A stretch of DNA of 64,000 bases from assembly GCF_008119665.1 (NCBI RefSeq), contig NZ_CP043046.1, positions 124,001 to 188,000 on the forward strand, given 5' to 3'. Position 1 is the stretch's first letter, and every line of letters starts with the position of its first letter. The notes below the pieces were generated by a model. The model searched no databases, had not been told where the DNA came from, and saw only the letters and a list, made by a program, of their open reading frames with translations. The stretch comes from Pigmentiphaga aceris. GTDB lineage: Bacteria > Pseudomonadota > Gammaproteobacteria > Burkholderiales > Burkholderiaceae_B. Below are positions 24,431 through 32,536 of the stretch, piece after piece. Both the position numbers and the translations under genes were made by a program.

Positions 24431-26953
24431 TCAGCTCATTGTCACCGCAGCCTGATCGCGCGCAACCGTGGCGGTGCGCACCCGGGCGATCACGTCGGTC
24501 GGTGCCTTGCCATCCACCAGACGATTGACCTGTTTGAAGTCGCAGACCAGCTTGTCGGCGGTCAGCGTCACGACAGCGTAGCCTTGCGCGTCGGTATTCA
24601 GGTGTTTCATCCACGGATTGTTGTTCAGACCGGACAGTTGTTGCGCCAGACCGAACAGCGTCACACTGAAATCGGGTGTGGCTTTCAGGCCAGCCAGCAC
24701 CGTGTTGGTGGTGGCATCCAGCTGCGCGGCGGGCACGCCCTTGATGCTCAATTCACCACGCAGACGCACACGCAGTTGTTCGGCCAGTTCATCGACCGAG
24801 GCCAGCGTCTTGCCCATCGTGAAATCAAGCAGGTTGATGCGCAGGCTGAGCGTGCCCAGGCCGCCTGGCAGCGGAATGGACAAGGTCTGGAACACCAGGG
24901 TGCCAAGCGCTGACGACAGTTCGCCCACGGCACTTGCCAGGTAGGAATAGAACGAGTCGGAGCTGATGCCGGCGGTGACCAGATCGACCATCACTGGCGT
25001 GCCGCCACCGGTGGCCTTGAAGTCGTCGTTCACGGTGCCGGCGAAGAACGAATGGATGTCACCGGTGAGCGCGACCACGTTGCGCACGTTGTTGCTTTTC
25101 AGCGTGGCCATCAGTGCGCGGCGCTCTGCATCGTAGCCGTCCCACTGGTCGGCGTTGAGCAGGAACTTGGCAAAGAAGGGCGTAAGCGCGGCCTGCATGC
25201 CGGACGCCACCACGAAGCTCGATGCACCTTGCTTGGCGATGATGTCGGGCTTGATGAAACCGAATGCGATCTGTTGTGCGGCAGCAGCGGCTTGTGCCGT
25301 GGCACCGGTCGCTGCCTTGGCCGCCGTGTAGGCTGCGGCGGCGAGTGCGGCCTGGCTGGCGCTCAAACCGGCAGACGTGCCTGCGGTGACCAGATTGCCG
25401 CCCGTTGCGTCGGCTGTTGCCACTGCGGTTGCAGCTGCCCCGCCAATCGCCTGGGTGGCACCCGACGTGACCGCTGCGACGATGACCGATGCTGCTGGCA
25501 CATTGCCGCCCGTCGCTGCGCTGGCGGTACCGATGTTGGTGGCCACCGTGGTGATTGAATTGAGCGCCAGCAAGGTGCCAACGGCAGTGGTGCCGTCCAG
25601 GCCCATGCGCATCAACGAGACTTCATTGCCCCACAGTTTCCACGTGGCGGGCGAGGCTTGCATGGTGCGTTGCCACCATTGGCGTTGCGTGTTGCCCAGC
25701 ATGCTGACGCGGGTCAACGGGTCTACCCCTGCGGCCGTGGCCGCCGCAATACGCTGGGCTTCCGCGCCGTACAAGGTGGCTTCCGGCACCATGTAGCGCG
25801 AGCCCACGGAACCCAGCTGTGTGCCGGTGGCGGGGTTGGTGGCGGCCTCGGGCACCATGTGATCCGAGCGATACAGGCGTTCGTCGGTCATCACCAGGTG
25901 GGCGAGCGTACCGAAGCGCAATTCGCGGTAGATGCGGATGTTGTCGATGCCGCTGGCAGTTTCATCAAAGCTGATATCGGCCGGCATGAATTCGAACCAG
26001 GCCTGGCTTGCGCTGCGGCGGCGTTGCGGCTGGCGGGTATTGTCGCCACCGGTGGTCGCGCTGAAGCTGCCGTTGTCGTAGGTCTCGGCGTCTTGCCAGG
26101 CGTCGTCGGTGAACTCGTGGTCGTCCCAGGTGGCGATGAACGCAAAGCGTTCGTGCACGGCCTGCAGGCGGCTGTCGCTGCGGTACATCTTGTACAGGTA
26201 GCGATAGTCGGCCAGGGTGCTGGCGTACTTCGCGCCCGATGTGCCTTGCTTGAATACGCCGTCGGGCAACACGAGGGTGGTGTGGCGGGCTTCGACCTGG
26301 CCGGTCTGGAAGGCTTCGCCAACCGTCTCGTAGATGTAGTCGCCCAGGTGCACCACGAAGTCCAGTGCTTCGTTGGCGGCCATGTATTCGTAGGCAGCCC
26401 AGTGGTTGATGCTCCAATCCTGACAGGACGCAAACGCAAAGCGCAGTTGCGACACGGCCGCGTCGGTTGCCGGTGCCGTCTTGAAACGGCCGACCTTCGA
26501 GCGCGCATCGCCTGCGACGAATTGGTAGAAGTAGGTCTTGCCGCTTTCCAGGCCCGACACCTTGTGGCGAATGGTGTGATCGTAGCGGGCAAATACCGGG
26601 ATGGTGGCGTCGACAGCCAGGGTGCCGTTCAAGGCGGTGTTGCTGCCCAGCAGGCTGGCGTTGTCGGTGGCGGTCACGCGCAGCTTGATGCTGAAGTCCT
26701 TGCCGGCTGCATCGCTGCGAACATCGTCGGCGGTGCTGGGCACCACGCGTGTCCACAACAGAATGCCGCCGCTGCTTGGGTCACCCGAGGCCACGCTTTG
26801 CGGGAATTTCCAGTTGGCACCGGTAGCCAGCGGGTTGCTTTCCGGCGGCGCGATGGGCGTGTCGTCATCACCACCTCCGCAGCCTGCCAGGCCAAGCGTG
26901 GCGACGGACGCGGTGAGAAAACCACCGACCTTGAGAAATTTACGACGATCCAT
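24431..26953 (-). CDS. phoD: PhoD-family phosphodiesterase/alkaline phosphatase, lipoprotein with Ala-rich insertion
   Basis: 840 residues from ATG 26953. MDRRKFLK plus the lipobox LAGC near residue 24 indicate Tat export and lipid anchoring. PhoD metallo-phosphatase blocks: VASGDPSSGGILLWTRV, FAFASCQDW, VVHLGDYIYE, ATWDDHEFTDDAW, LWGNEVSLMRMGL and, much later, VVALTGDIHSFFAG. Between the last two, residues about 460-560 are an Ala/Thr/Gly-rich low-complexity stretch (ATAVATADATGG, ALAAAAYTAAKAAT) absent from typical PhoD proteins. A C-terminal extension of about 150 residues follows the catalytic domain. It releases phosphate from phosphodiesters outside the cytoplasmic membrane. A Pho-box-like site lies at 27039-27056. 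Confidence 0.88.
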   Translation of the reverse strand: MDRRKFLKVGGFLTASVATLGLAGCGGGDDDTPIAPPESNPLATGANWKFPQSVASGDPSSGGILLWTRVVPSTADDVRSDAAGKDFSIKLRVTATDNASLLGSNTALNGTLAVDATIPVFARYDHTIRHKVSGLESGKTYFYQFVAGDARSKVGRFKTAPATDAAVSQLRFAFASCQDWSINHWAAYEYMAANEALDFVVHLGDYIYETVGEAFQTGQVEARHTTLVLPDGVFKQGTSGAKYASTLADYRYLYKMYRSDSRLQAVHERFAFIATWDDHEFTDDAWQDAETYDNGSFSATTGGDNTRQPQRRRSASQAWFEFMPADISFDETASGIDNIRIYRELRFGTLAHLVMTDERLYRSDHMVPEAATNPATGTQLGSVGSRYMVPEATLYGAEAQRIAAATAAGVDPLTRVSMLGNTQRQWWQRTMQASPATWKLWGNEVSLMRMGLDGTTAVGTLLALNSITTVATNIGTASAATGGNVPAASVIVAAVTSGATQAIGGAAATAVATADATGGNLVTAGTSAGLSASQAALAAAAYTAAKAATGATAQAAAAAQQIAFGFIKPDIIAKQGASSFVVASGMQAALTPFFAKFLLNADQWDGYDAERRALMATLKSNNVRNVVALTGDIHSFFAGTVNDDFKATGGGTPVMVDLVTAGISSDSFYSYLASAVGELSSALGTLVFQTLSIPLPGGLGTLSLRINLLDFTMGKTLASVDELAEQLRVRLRGELSIKGVPAAQLDATTNTVLAGLKATPDFSVTLFGLAQQLSGLNNNPWMKHLNTDAQGYAVVTLTADKLVCDFKQVNRLVDGKAPTDVIARVRTATVARDQAAVTMS

Positions 26954-27038
26954 GGCGGACTCCGGGTGACGACGGGCCGGCATGGGATGGATTCGCGCCT
27001 GCCCGGTTTGTTGGGTGGCGCAAGCGTAGAGACGGGGT

Positions 27039-27056
27039 ATGTAACTATCGTGACAG
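27039..27056 (-). promoter_or_regulatory. Candidate Pho box upstream of phoD
   Basis: On the minus strand the site reads CTGTCAC-GATA-GTTACAT. The Pho-box form is two CTGTCAT-like 7-mers separated by 4 nt; the first half matches 6 of 7 and the second about 4 of 7. It ends 85 bp upstream of the phosphatase ATG, an appropriate place for PhoB activation. Confidence 0.4.
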
Positions 27057-27137
27057 GCTGCGTGTTATGCGCCTGCGGCCATCGCGGTGCTCAGCCTGAC
27101 TGCGATAAGCTCGATCACCTTTTCCGGGAGATCGCGC

Positions 27138-27854
27138 GTGGGCAAACAGTTGGCTGAGCGGGTGGGTGCAGGGGCGCTGGATAAAGTCGCCAACGCCGCG
27201 CGAGTGCGATGGGTCAGTGCGGCGGCGTTGTTGGCCTGTGTCTCTGTCGGTATCGGCGTCGCACACGCTGACCCAAGTGTGGTGAAGTCCGCGCCTGCCG
27301 ATGCTGCCTTCTTTGCATCCGCGTCCTTCAAACCGCCTGCCGGATTGGTCGAGGCACGTCAGGTGCTGGACATCAGTGGTCGCCATATTCTGACGCTGAC
27401 CCGCATCGAAGGACCATCGCGCGAAATGCCTGACCCCAAGCGCAATGAACGCTTTGACCTGCTGGTGACGTATTACGAAGAGACGCCCACCGGTTGGCAG
27501 CCGGCATGGACCATCAAGGACGGGGTCGATTGTCCTGGTCTGGACGGGGCTGCGCAGTTTCTGAGCAAGGGCGTGACGGTGACCGACCTGGATCGCAACG
27601 GGATGGCCGAGGTGACCGTGCCTTATGCGACCTTCTGCGGCGGCGGTGTCGATCCGGCTGTGCTGAAGGTCATCTTGCGACAAGGCGAGACCAAGCTGGC
27701 GCTGCGTGGCGAGACTGAACTCCAGTTCCCGGGCCAGCCATCGATGGGGGGCAAGAACACGCCCGACAAGGCCTTGCTGCTGCCCGAGAACGCGGTGTTC
27801 AAACGGCATCTGGACAAGGTCTGGCAGCAGGTGAAAGTGGTGGAGCTGTGGTGA
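27138..27854 (+). CDS. Hypothetical secreted protein
   Basis: 238 residues from GTG 27138, chosen for GGGAG about 8 bp upstream; ATG 27087 is in frame. A charged N-region and the hydrophobic stretch WVSAAALLACVSVGIGVAHA give a signal peptide cleaved near ADP. The mature part has a beta-rich pattern: RHILTLTRIEG, ERFDLLVTYYEE, QPAWTIKDGVDCPGLD, and VTVTDLDRNGMAEVTVPYATFCGGGVDP. The last resembles the Asp-rich 'D-x-D-x-N-G' repeat of calcium-binding or FG-GAP-like segments. I recognise no named family. It is divergent from phoD and may be periplasmic. Confidence 0.75.
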   Translation: MGKQLAERVGAGALDKVANAARVRWVSAAALLACVSVGIGVAHADPSVVKSAPADAAFFASASFKPPAGLVEARQVLDISGRHILTLTRIEGPSREMPDPKRNERFDLLVTYYEETPTGWQPAWTIKDGVDCPGLDGAAQFLSKGVTVTDLDRNGMAEVTVPYATFCGGGVDPAVLKVILRQGETKLALRGETELQFPGQPSMGGKNTPDKALLLPENAVFKRHLDKVWQQVKVVELW

Positions 27855-27858
27855 GCGG

Positions 27859-28122
27859 TCAGGCTGCCTTCAACGCTTCCTGCAAAGCCACCGCCATCCA
27901 CAACACCACGCCCGACACTGGCGTGACCAGCATCACGCCCAGCGGCAGCCAGGCACCTTGTTGCCATGCGCGCCACGCGCCGTAGCCGGCGCTGCCCAGA
28001 ACCAGGGCCAGCACCACGCCGGCGATCGGTTCATGGCCGCGATCCATCAGTTCGGCAAACACTGCGCCGCCGATCACCAGCGCGATGCCGGCAGCCACCC
28101 AGCGCATATTGATCGTTTTCAT
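27859..28122 (-). CDS. Small membrane protein, three predicted segments
   Basis: 87 residues, almost entirely hydrophobic: WVAAGIALVIGGAVFAEL, PIAGVVLALVLGSAGYGAW and LPLGVMLVTPVSGVVLWMAV. No family recognised. Its ATG overlaps the stop of the LysR gene (ATGA at 28119-28122), so it is translated with that regulator. It converges on the secreted-protein gene with 4 bp between the stops. Confidence 0.7.
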   Translation of the reverse strand: MKTINMRWVAAGIALVIGGAVFAELMDRGHEPIAGVVLALVLGSAGYGAWRAWQQGAWLPLGVMLVTPVSGVVLWMAVALQEALKAA

Positions 28123-29066
28123 CGTTGCTTGCCCTGATCCTTTCCACCCCGAGACGCGCCGTCTCCATAACTGTCATCGAAGCACTGCAGCAAGGCCTGC
28201 ACACGCGCGGTTCGCCCTTTGCGGGTCGGCACCAGCAAGGTGACCGGGGCGCTGTCGAACTGCCAGTCTGCCAGCACCCGCACCAGGGTGCCGCGCGCGA
28301 CGGATTCAGCCACGTCCCACTCCGATCGCAACACCAGGCCCAGCCCCTGTTCCGCCCATTGCCGGGCGACGCTGCCGTCGTTGGTGGTGAAGGCGGGCGC
28401 GATGCGAACGGTCTCGCGTGTGGGGCTGCGGCGGGTGCTGTCCTCAGTCATACGCCGCAGGTGCCAGAGTGTTGCGTCTTCTTCGTTTTCGCGGATGCAG
28501 ATGCAGCGATGGGCCAGCAGCTCGCGCGGTTCAAGCGGGGTGCCGGCGGCGCGCAGATACGCCGGACTGGCGCATAGCCAGCGCGCGTTCGGTGCCAGGG
28601 TGCGTGCAATCCAGGACGAGTCCCGCACGGTGCCGATATGGATCACGGCGTCGCTGTCGTGCCTGTCCGGCCAGGGCGTTTCGCGCAGATCCAATTGCAG
28701 TTGCAGGCCAGGATGCAGGCTGGCGAAGCGCGCCAGCAAGGGGGCGATGTGCTGGCGGCCGTAACCGAAGGGGGCAGAGATGCGCAGGGTGCCGCTTAGC
28801 TGGCGGTCTTCGCGCTGGAAGGATTCAGGCAGTGCTTCCAGCTGCGCCAGCAGTGCGGCAGCTTCTTGCGCGAAACGTTCGCCTTCGGGCGTCAGGCTGA
28901 GCCTGCGGGCGCTGCGATTGGCCAGCGCCAGCCCAAGCGTGGTTTCCAGTTTGCGCAGCCGCATCGACAGCGCAGGCGGTGTGACATTGAGCGCGCGTGC
29001 CGCTGCGCTCAGTGACGGTGCCTGTGCCAACGCGGCAGCAAGCTGAAGGTCTTCCAGTCGGATCAT
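28119..29066 (-). CDS. LysR-family transcriptional regulator
   Basis: 315 residues. The helix-turn-helix is at the N-terminus: LQLAAALAQAPSLSAAARAL then VTPPALSMRLRKLE. The substrate-binding domain covers about 90-295, with LRISAPFGYGRQHIAPLLARF typical of the CrgA/DgdR-like branch. It is divergent from the DSD1-type PLP enzyme (start 29157, 90 bp apart), the classical LysR target layout, and is coupled downstream to a small membrane protein. The effector may be an amino acid or its derivative, by context. Confidence 0.92.
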   Translation of the reverse strand: MIRLEDLQLAAALAQAPSLSAAARALNVTPPALSMRLRKLETTLGLALANRSARRLSLTPEGERFAQEAAALLAQLEALPESFQREDRQLSGTLRISAPFGYGRQHIAPLLARFASLHPGLQLQLDLRETPWPDRHDSDAVIHIGTVRDSSWIARTLAPNARWLCASPAYLRAAGTPLEPRELLAHRCICIRENEEDATLWHLRRMTEDSTRRSPTRETVRIAPAFTTNDGSVARQWAEQGLGLVLRSEWDVAESVARGTLVRVLADWQFDSAPVTLLVPTRKGRTARVQALLQCFDDSYGDGASRGGKDQGKQR

Positions 29067-29156
29067 TCAGCGCAGCTTAACGATTGATGTTGTTGCATTG
29101 AAGCACAGCTGCATCGGCAGGCACTACAGTGAAACGCTGAACTCAAGAGGCCATCC

Positions 29157-30290
29157 ATGACCACGCTCGCCACGCTTTCCACCCCCGTTGCCCTTATCGA
29201 CCTGCCGCGCATGCAGCACAACATCCAGCGCATGCAGCAGCGCATGGACAGCCTGGGCGTGCGTTTTCGGCCGCATGTGAAGACCAGCAAGTCCACCCCG
29301 GTGATCCGTGCGCAGATCGAAGCAGGTGCGCGCGGCATCACGGTGTCCACGCTGAAAGAAGCCGAGCAGTGTTTCGCCGATGGCATCACCGATATTCTGT
29401 ACGCCGTGGGCATGGCGGCACATCGTTTGCCGCAGGCGCTGGCGCTGCGCAAGCAGGGCTGCGATCTGAAGATCATCACCGACAGCGTGGCCTCGGCCAC
29501 TGCGATTGCCGACTTCGGCCGCGCGCACGGTGAAGTTTTCGAGGTCTGGATCGAGATCGACACCGACGATCATCGCTCGGGCATCAAGCCGACCGAAGCC
29601 GCGTTACTGGATGTGGGCCGTGCCTTGCATGACGGTGGCATGCGATTGGGCGGCGTGATTACCCACGCCGGTTCCAGCTATGACCTGAACACACCCGAGG
29701 CCTTGGCTGCGATGGCCGAGCAGGAGCGTGCCGGTTGCGTGCACGCCGCCGAGCGTCTGCGTGCGGCGGGTTTGCCCTGCGACGTGGTCAGTGTGGGATC
29801 TACCCCAACCGCCCTGGAAGCCCGCGATCTGGCGGGCGTGACCGAAGTGCGTGCCGGCGTGTATGTGTTCTTCGACCTGGTGATGCACGGCGTCGGCGTG
29901 TGCAGCAAAGACGAGATCGCGCTGAGTGTATTGACCACCGTGATCGGTCACCAGGCCGACAAGGGCTGGGCGATTGTGGATGCCGGCTGGATGGCGATGA
30001 GCCGCGACCGTGGCACCCAGAAACAGGCGCAGGATTACGGCTACGGGCAGGTGTGTACGGCCAATGGCACGGTGCTGCCGGGCTATGTGATCAGCGCTGC
30101 CAACCAGGAGCACGGCACCGTGTCCTTCCAGGGGGCTGCGGACACCGACATCGTTGCTCGTTTTCCCTTGGGTACGCAACTGCGCATTCTGCCCAATCAT
30201 GCGTGCGCGACGGGGGCGCAGTTCCCGGAATATCAGGCCGTGTCGGCCGATGGCGAGGTGGCAAGCTGGAGCCGTCTGCACGGTTGGTAA
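29157..30290 (+). CDS. DSD1-family PLP enzyme (D-threonine aldolase / D-serine dehydratase type)
   Basis: 377 residues, the usual length. The N-terminal alanine-racemase-like barrel starts with STPVALIDLPRMQHNI and holds the PLP lysine in RFRPHVKTSKS (K42). Further blocks: GARGITVSTLKEAEQCFADG, WIEIDTDDHRSGI, ITHAGSSYD, and VSVGSTPTA. The C-terminal beta domain carries the metal pair His-x-Cys in LPNHACATG. Enzymes of this family act on D-beta-hydroxy amino acids (D-threonine to glycine plus acetaldehyde, or D-serine to pyruvate). It is cytoplasmic and divergent from a LysR gene that probably controls it. The choice between aldolase and dehydratase cannot be made from sequence alone. Confidence 0.88.
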   Translation: MTTLATLSTPVALIDLPRMQHNIQRMQQRMDSLGVRFRPHVKTSKSTPVIRAQIEAGARGITVSTLKEAEQCFADGITDILYAVGMAAHRLPQALALRKQGCDLKIITDSVASATAIADFGRAHGEVFEVWIEIDTDDHRSGIKPTEAALLDVGRALHDGGMRLGGVITHAGSSYDLNTPEALAAMAEQERAGCVHAAERLRAAGLPCDVVSVGSTPTALEARDLAGVTEVRAGVYVFFDLVMHGVGVCSKDEIALSVLTTVIGHQADKGWAIVDAGWMAMSRDRGTQKQAQDYGYGQVCTANGTVLPGYVISAANQEHGTVSFQGAADTDIVARFPLGTQLRILPNHACATGAQFPEYQAVSADGEVASWSRLHGW

Positions 30291-30311
30291 GCACTGTCTG
30301 AGCAGCCGAGG

Positions 30312-30342
30312 CGGACGGCTGGCGAGCTTGTCACGCCGTCCG
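30312..30342 (+). repeat. Hairpin after the DSD1-type gene
   Basis: Arms CGGACGGC (30312-30319) and GCCGTCCG (30335-30342) with a 15-nt loop, 21 bp past the stop codon. No T-run follows; the 11-bp tandem repeat begins at once. A Rho-dependent or RNA-stabilising role is possible. Confidence 0.45.
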
Positions 30343-30347
30343 GGAAT

Positions 30348-30424
30348 GGGCCAGTAATGGGCGAGTAATGGACCAGCAAAGGACCAGCAAAGGACCAGCA
30401 AAGGACCAGCAAAGGACCAGCAAT
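30348..30424 (+). repeat. 11-bp tandem repeat, seven units
   Basis: Exactly 77 bp = 7 x 11. The first two units are degenerate (GGGCCAGTAAT, GGGCGAGTAAT), then four are GGACCAGCAAA and the last is GGACCAGCAAT. It lies in the space between the DSD1-type gene and the DUF3182-like gene. The period is not a multiple of three, and no coding frame through it looks real. Confidence 0.9.
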
Positions 30425-30562
30425 GGGCCAATTCTTGCGTCCATATGCTTGAGCTGTATCCGCCCGGCTGCATGTTTAAGATTTCTCACGCATTAGGGAT
30501 TTTTTCCGTCGCTGATTCGGGTAGCGTTAGCTCAACAGAGCGCAGTCTCTTGGGGAGCAAGC

Positions 30563-31693
30563 ATGACAATCGAACAATCAGGCGGTAACCCGCATGCCGT
30601 GGTGATGACTTACGCGGCCCGTCCTCATGAGCCCAGCCACGAACGCGTGGTCCATGCCGAGCTGGCTCGACGTCTGGCCATGCTGCTGGGCATGGGTTTC
30701 GCTGGTCAGTACGACGCCTCTGCCAACTTCGGTCGCCGTGTCTACCTGGTGCCGAGTGCCACGCTGGTGGGCACCGGCATGGCCCATATGCTGGGCATCA
30801 GCGATCAGAACGATTTGTTCGGCGGCGTGGTGCCTATGCCCTACGTGGCCACCAAGGCGATCACGCACCCGCTGATCAGCCCCGAAGCACATGCGCCCAA
30901 AGGCTGGTCAGGCGAGTTCGCCACCCGCGTGCGGGCGGCCGTGTTGCCGGGGTTCTCGGCCTTCTCGCGTGACGATGCCAAGCTGGCCGGACGCCAGCTG
31001 CTGGGCAAGGGACCGGTTCGGATCAAGCTGGCCAGCGCCAGTGCCGGCCGGGCGCAGACCGTGGTCGATGATGTCGCGGCATTGGACGCCATGCTCGATG
31101 GTCTGGCGGACGACGAGCTGGCGGTCGGCGGCGTGGTGCTGGAACAGAACCTGGAAGATGTCACGACATACAGCGTCGGGCAGGTCCATGTGGGCGATCT
31201 GACCGCCACCTATACCGGCACGCAGCGGCTCACTCAAGACAACGACGGTGAAACGGTTTACGGCGGATCGGACCTGATCGTCGTGCGGGGTGGTTTTGGT
31301 GCCTTGATGGCCTTGGACCTGCCACCCGGCGTGCGTCATGCGGTGGCGCAGGCACAGGTCTACGACGCGGCGGCCAACACGTGTTACCCGGGGTTCTTCG
31401 CATCGCGCCGCAACTACGACACGGTGGAAGGCAAGGACTACGAAGGCAAGTTGCGCAGCGGCGTGCTGGAGCAGTCGTGGCGCATTGGCGGTGCCAGCCC
31501 GGCCGAAGTGGCGGCGCTGGAAGCCTTCCATTCCACCCCCGGCCTGCGGGCGGTGCGTTCGTCGTGCGTGGAAGTATTCGGTGAGCACCGCGTGCCGCCC
31601 CCGGGTGCCACCGTGCTGTTCCGTGCGCACGATGCAGACGTCGGCTTCATCACCAAATACGTGGAAGTGAAGGCTTATGGCAACACGGAGTGA
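30563..31693 (+). CDS. DUF3182-like protein, unknown function
   Basis: 376 residues with a good ribosome site (GGGGAG 5 bp upstream). The N-terminus (VMTYAARPHEPSHERVVHAE) and the central TRVRAAVLPGFSAFSRDDA, LLGKGPVRIKLASASAGR, DLIVVRGGFGAL and CYPGFFASRRNYD stretches match my recollection of DUF3182 proteins, which have an ATP-grasp-like look; I could not verify the family. It is soluble, with no signal peptide. The gene overlaps the alpha/beta hydrolase gene by 17 bp, so the products probably act together. Confidence 0.7.
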   Translation: MTIEQSGGNPHAVVMTYAARPHEPSHERVVHAELARRLAMLLGMGFAGQYDASANFGRRVYLVPSATLVGTGMAHMLGISDQNDLFGGVVPMPYVATKAITHPLISPEAHAPKGWSGEFATRVRAAVLPGFSAFSRDDAKLAGRQLLGKGPVRIKLASASAGRAQTVVDDVAALDAMLDGLADDELAVGGVVLEQNLEDVTTYSVGQVHVGDLTATYTGTQRLTQDNDGETVYGGSDLIVVRGGFGALMALDLPPGVRHAVAQAQVYDAAANTCYPGFFASRRNYDTVEGKDYEGKLRSGVLEQSWRIGGASPAEVAALEAFHSTPGLRAVRSSCVEVFGEHRVPPPGATVLFRAHDADVGFITKYVEVKAYGNTE

Positions 31694-32477
31694 AGGGCTG
31701 GATATTGCGGTCAATGGCGAGCAGATCGCCGGCACCTTCCTGGCACCGGGCACCAAGATGCCGGGTGTGCTGTTCGTCCACGGTTGGGGCGGCAGCCAGC
31801 AAAGTGACTTGGTGCGCGCCAAAGGCGTGTCTGGCCTGGGTTGCGTGTGTCTGACCTTCGATCTGCGCGGCCACGAGCGCACGCGCACGCAGCGCCAGAC
31901 GGTGTCGCGTGACGAGAATTTCCAGGATGTGCTGGCGGCCTACGACCGGCTGGCGGCGCATCCGTCCATCGATCCCTCGGCGATTGCAGTGGTGGGCAGC
32001 AGTTATGGCGGATATCTGTCTGCGATTCTGACCACCTTGCGACCCGTGAAGTGGCTGGCGCTGCACGTGCCGGCGCTATACCGGGATTCACATTGGCACA
32101 CGCCGAAGCGGCAACTGGATCGCGACGATATTGCGATGTATCGGCGGTCTGTCGTGGCCCCGGCGGATAACCGCGCCTTGGCCGCGTGTGCGGAGTTCGA
32201 GGGCGATGTGCTGATTGTCGAGTCCGAGCACGATGACTACATTCCGCATCAGACCATCATGAATTACCGGGCGGCCTTCGTGAAGTCGCATTCGCTCACG
32301 CACCGGATTCTGGATGGGGCCGACCACGCGCTGACCGGTGAGCTGAGCCAGCGCGCGTACAACTCCATCTTGTTGAACTGGACCACCGAGATGGTGATCG
32401 GCTCGCGCCTGGGCAGCACCATCCACGCGGAGCTGTCGCGTTCCAATGCGGTAAGCGGGGCGGGTGGGGGCACGTGA
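31677..32477 (+). CDS. Alpha/beta hydrolase (dienelactone hydrolase/peptidase-like)
   Basis: 266 residues from ATG 31677, overlapping the upstream gene by 17 bp. Fold blocks: PGVLFVHGWGGSQQSD (oxyanion), CLTFDLRGHERT, the nucleophile elbow VVGSSYGGYLSA, the acid residue in IVESEHDDYIPH and the catalytic His in GADHALTGE. It resembles acyl-peptidase or dienelactone-hydrolase branches. It is cytoplasmic. The substrate is unknown; tight coupling to the DUF3182-like gene is the only context clue. Confidence 0.85.
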   Translation: MATRSEGLDIAVNGEQIAGTFLAPGTKMPGVLFVHGWGGSQQSDLVRAKGVSGLGCVCLTFDLRGHERTRTQRQTVSRDENFQDVLAAYDRLAAHPSIDPSAIAVVGSSYGGYLSAILTTLRPVKWLALHVPALYRDSHWHTPKRQLDRDDIAMYRRSVVAPADNRALAACAEFEGDVLIVESEHDDYIPHQTIMNYRAAFVKSHSLTHRILDGADHALTGELSQRAYNSILLNWTTEMVIGSRLGSTIHAELSRSNAVSGAGGGT

Positions 32478-32536
32478 CCGGGGCTGGCGATCATTGCATC
32501 TGCTGATCGCACATCACCTGATCACGTATCGCCCGA

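Noticed and set aside
30348..30424. CRISPR array
   Set aside because: The 11-bp units abut with no spacers and there are no cas genes.
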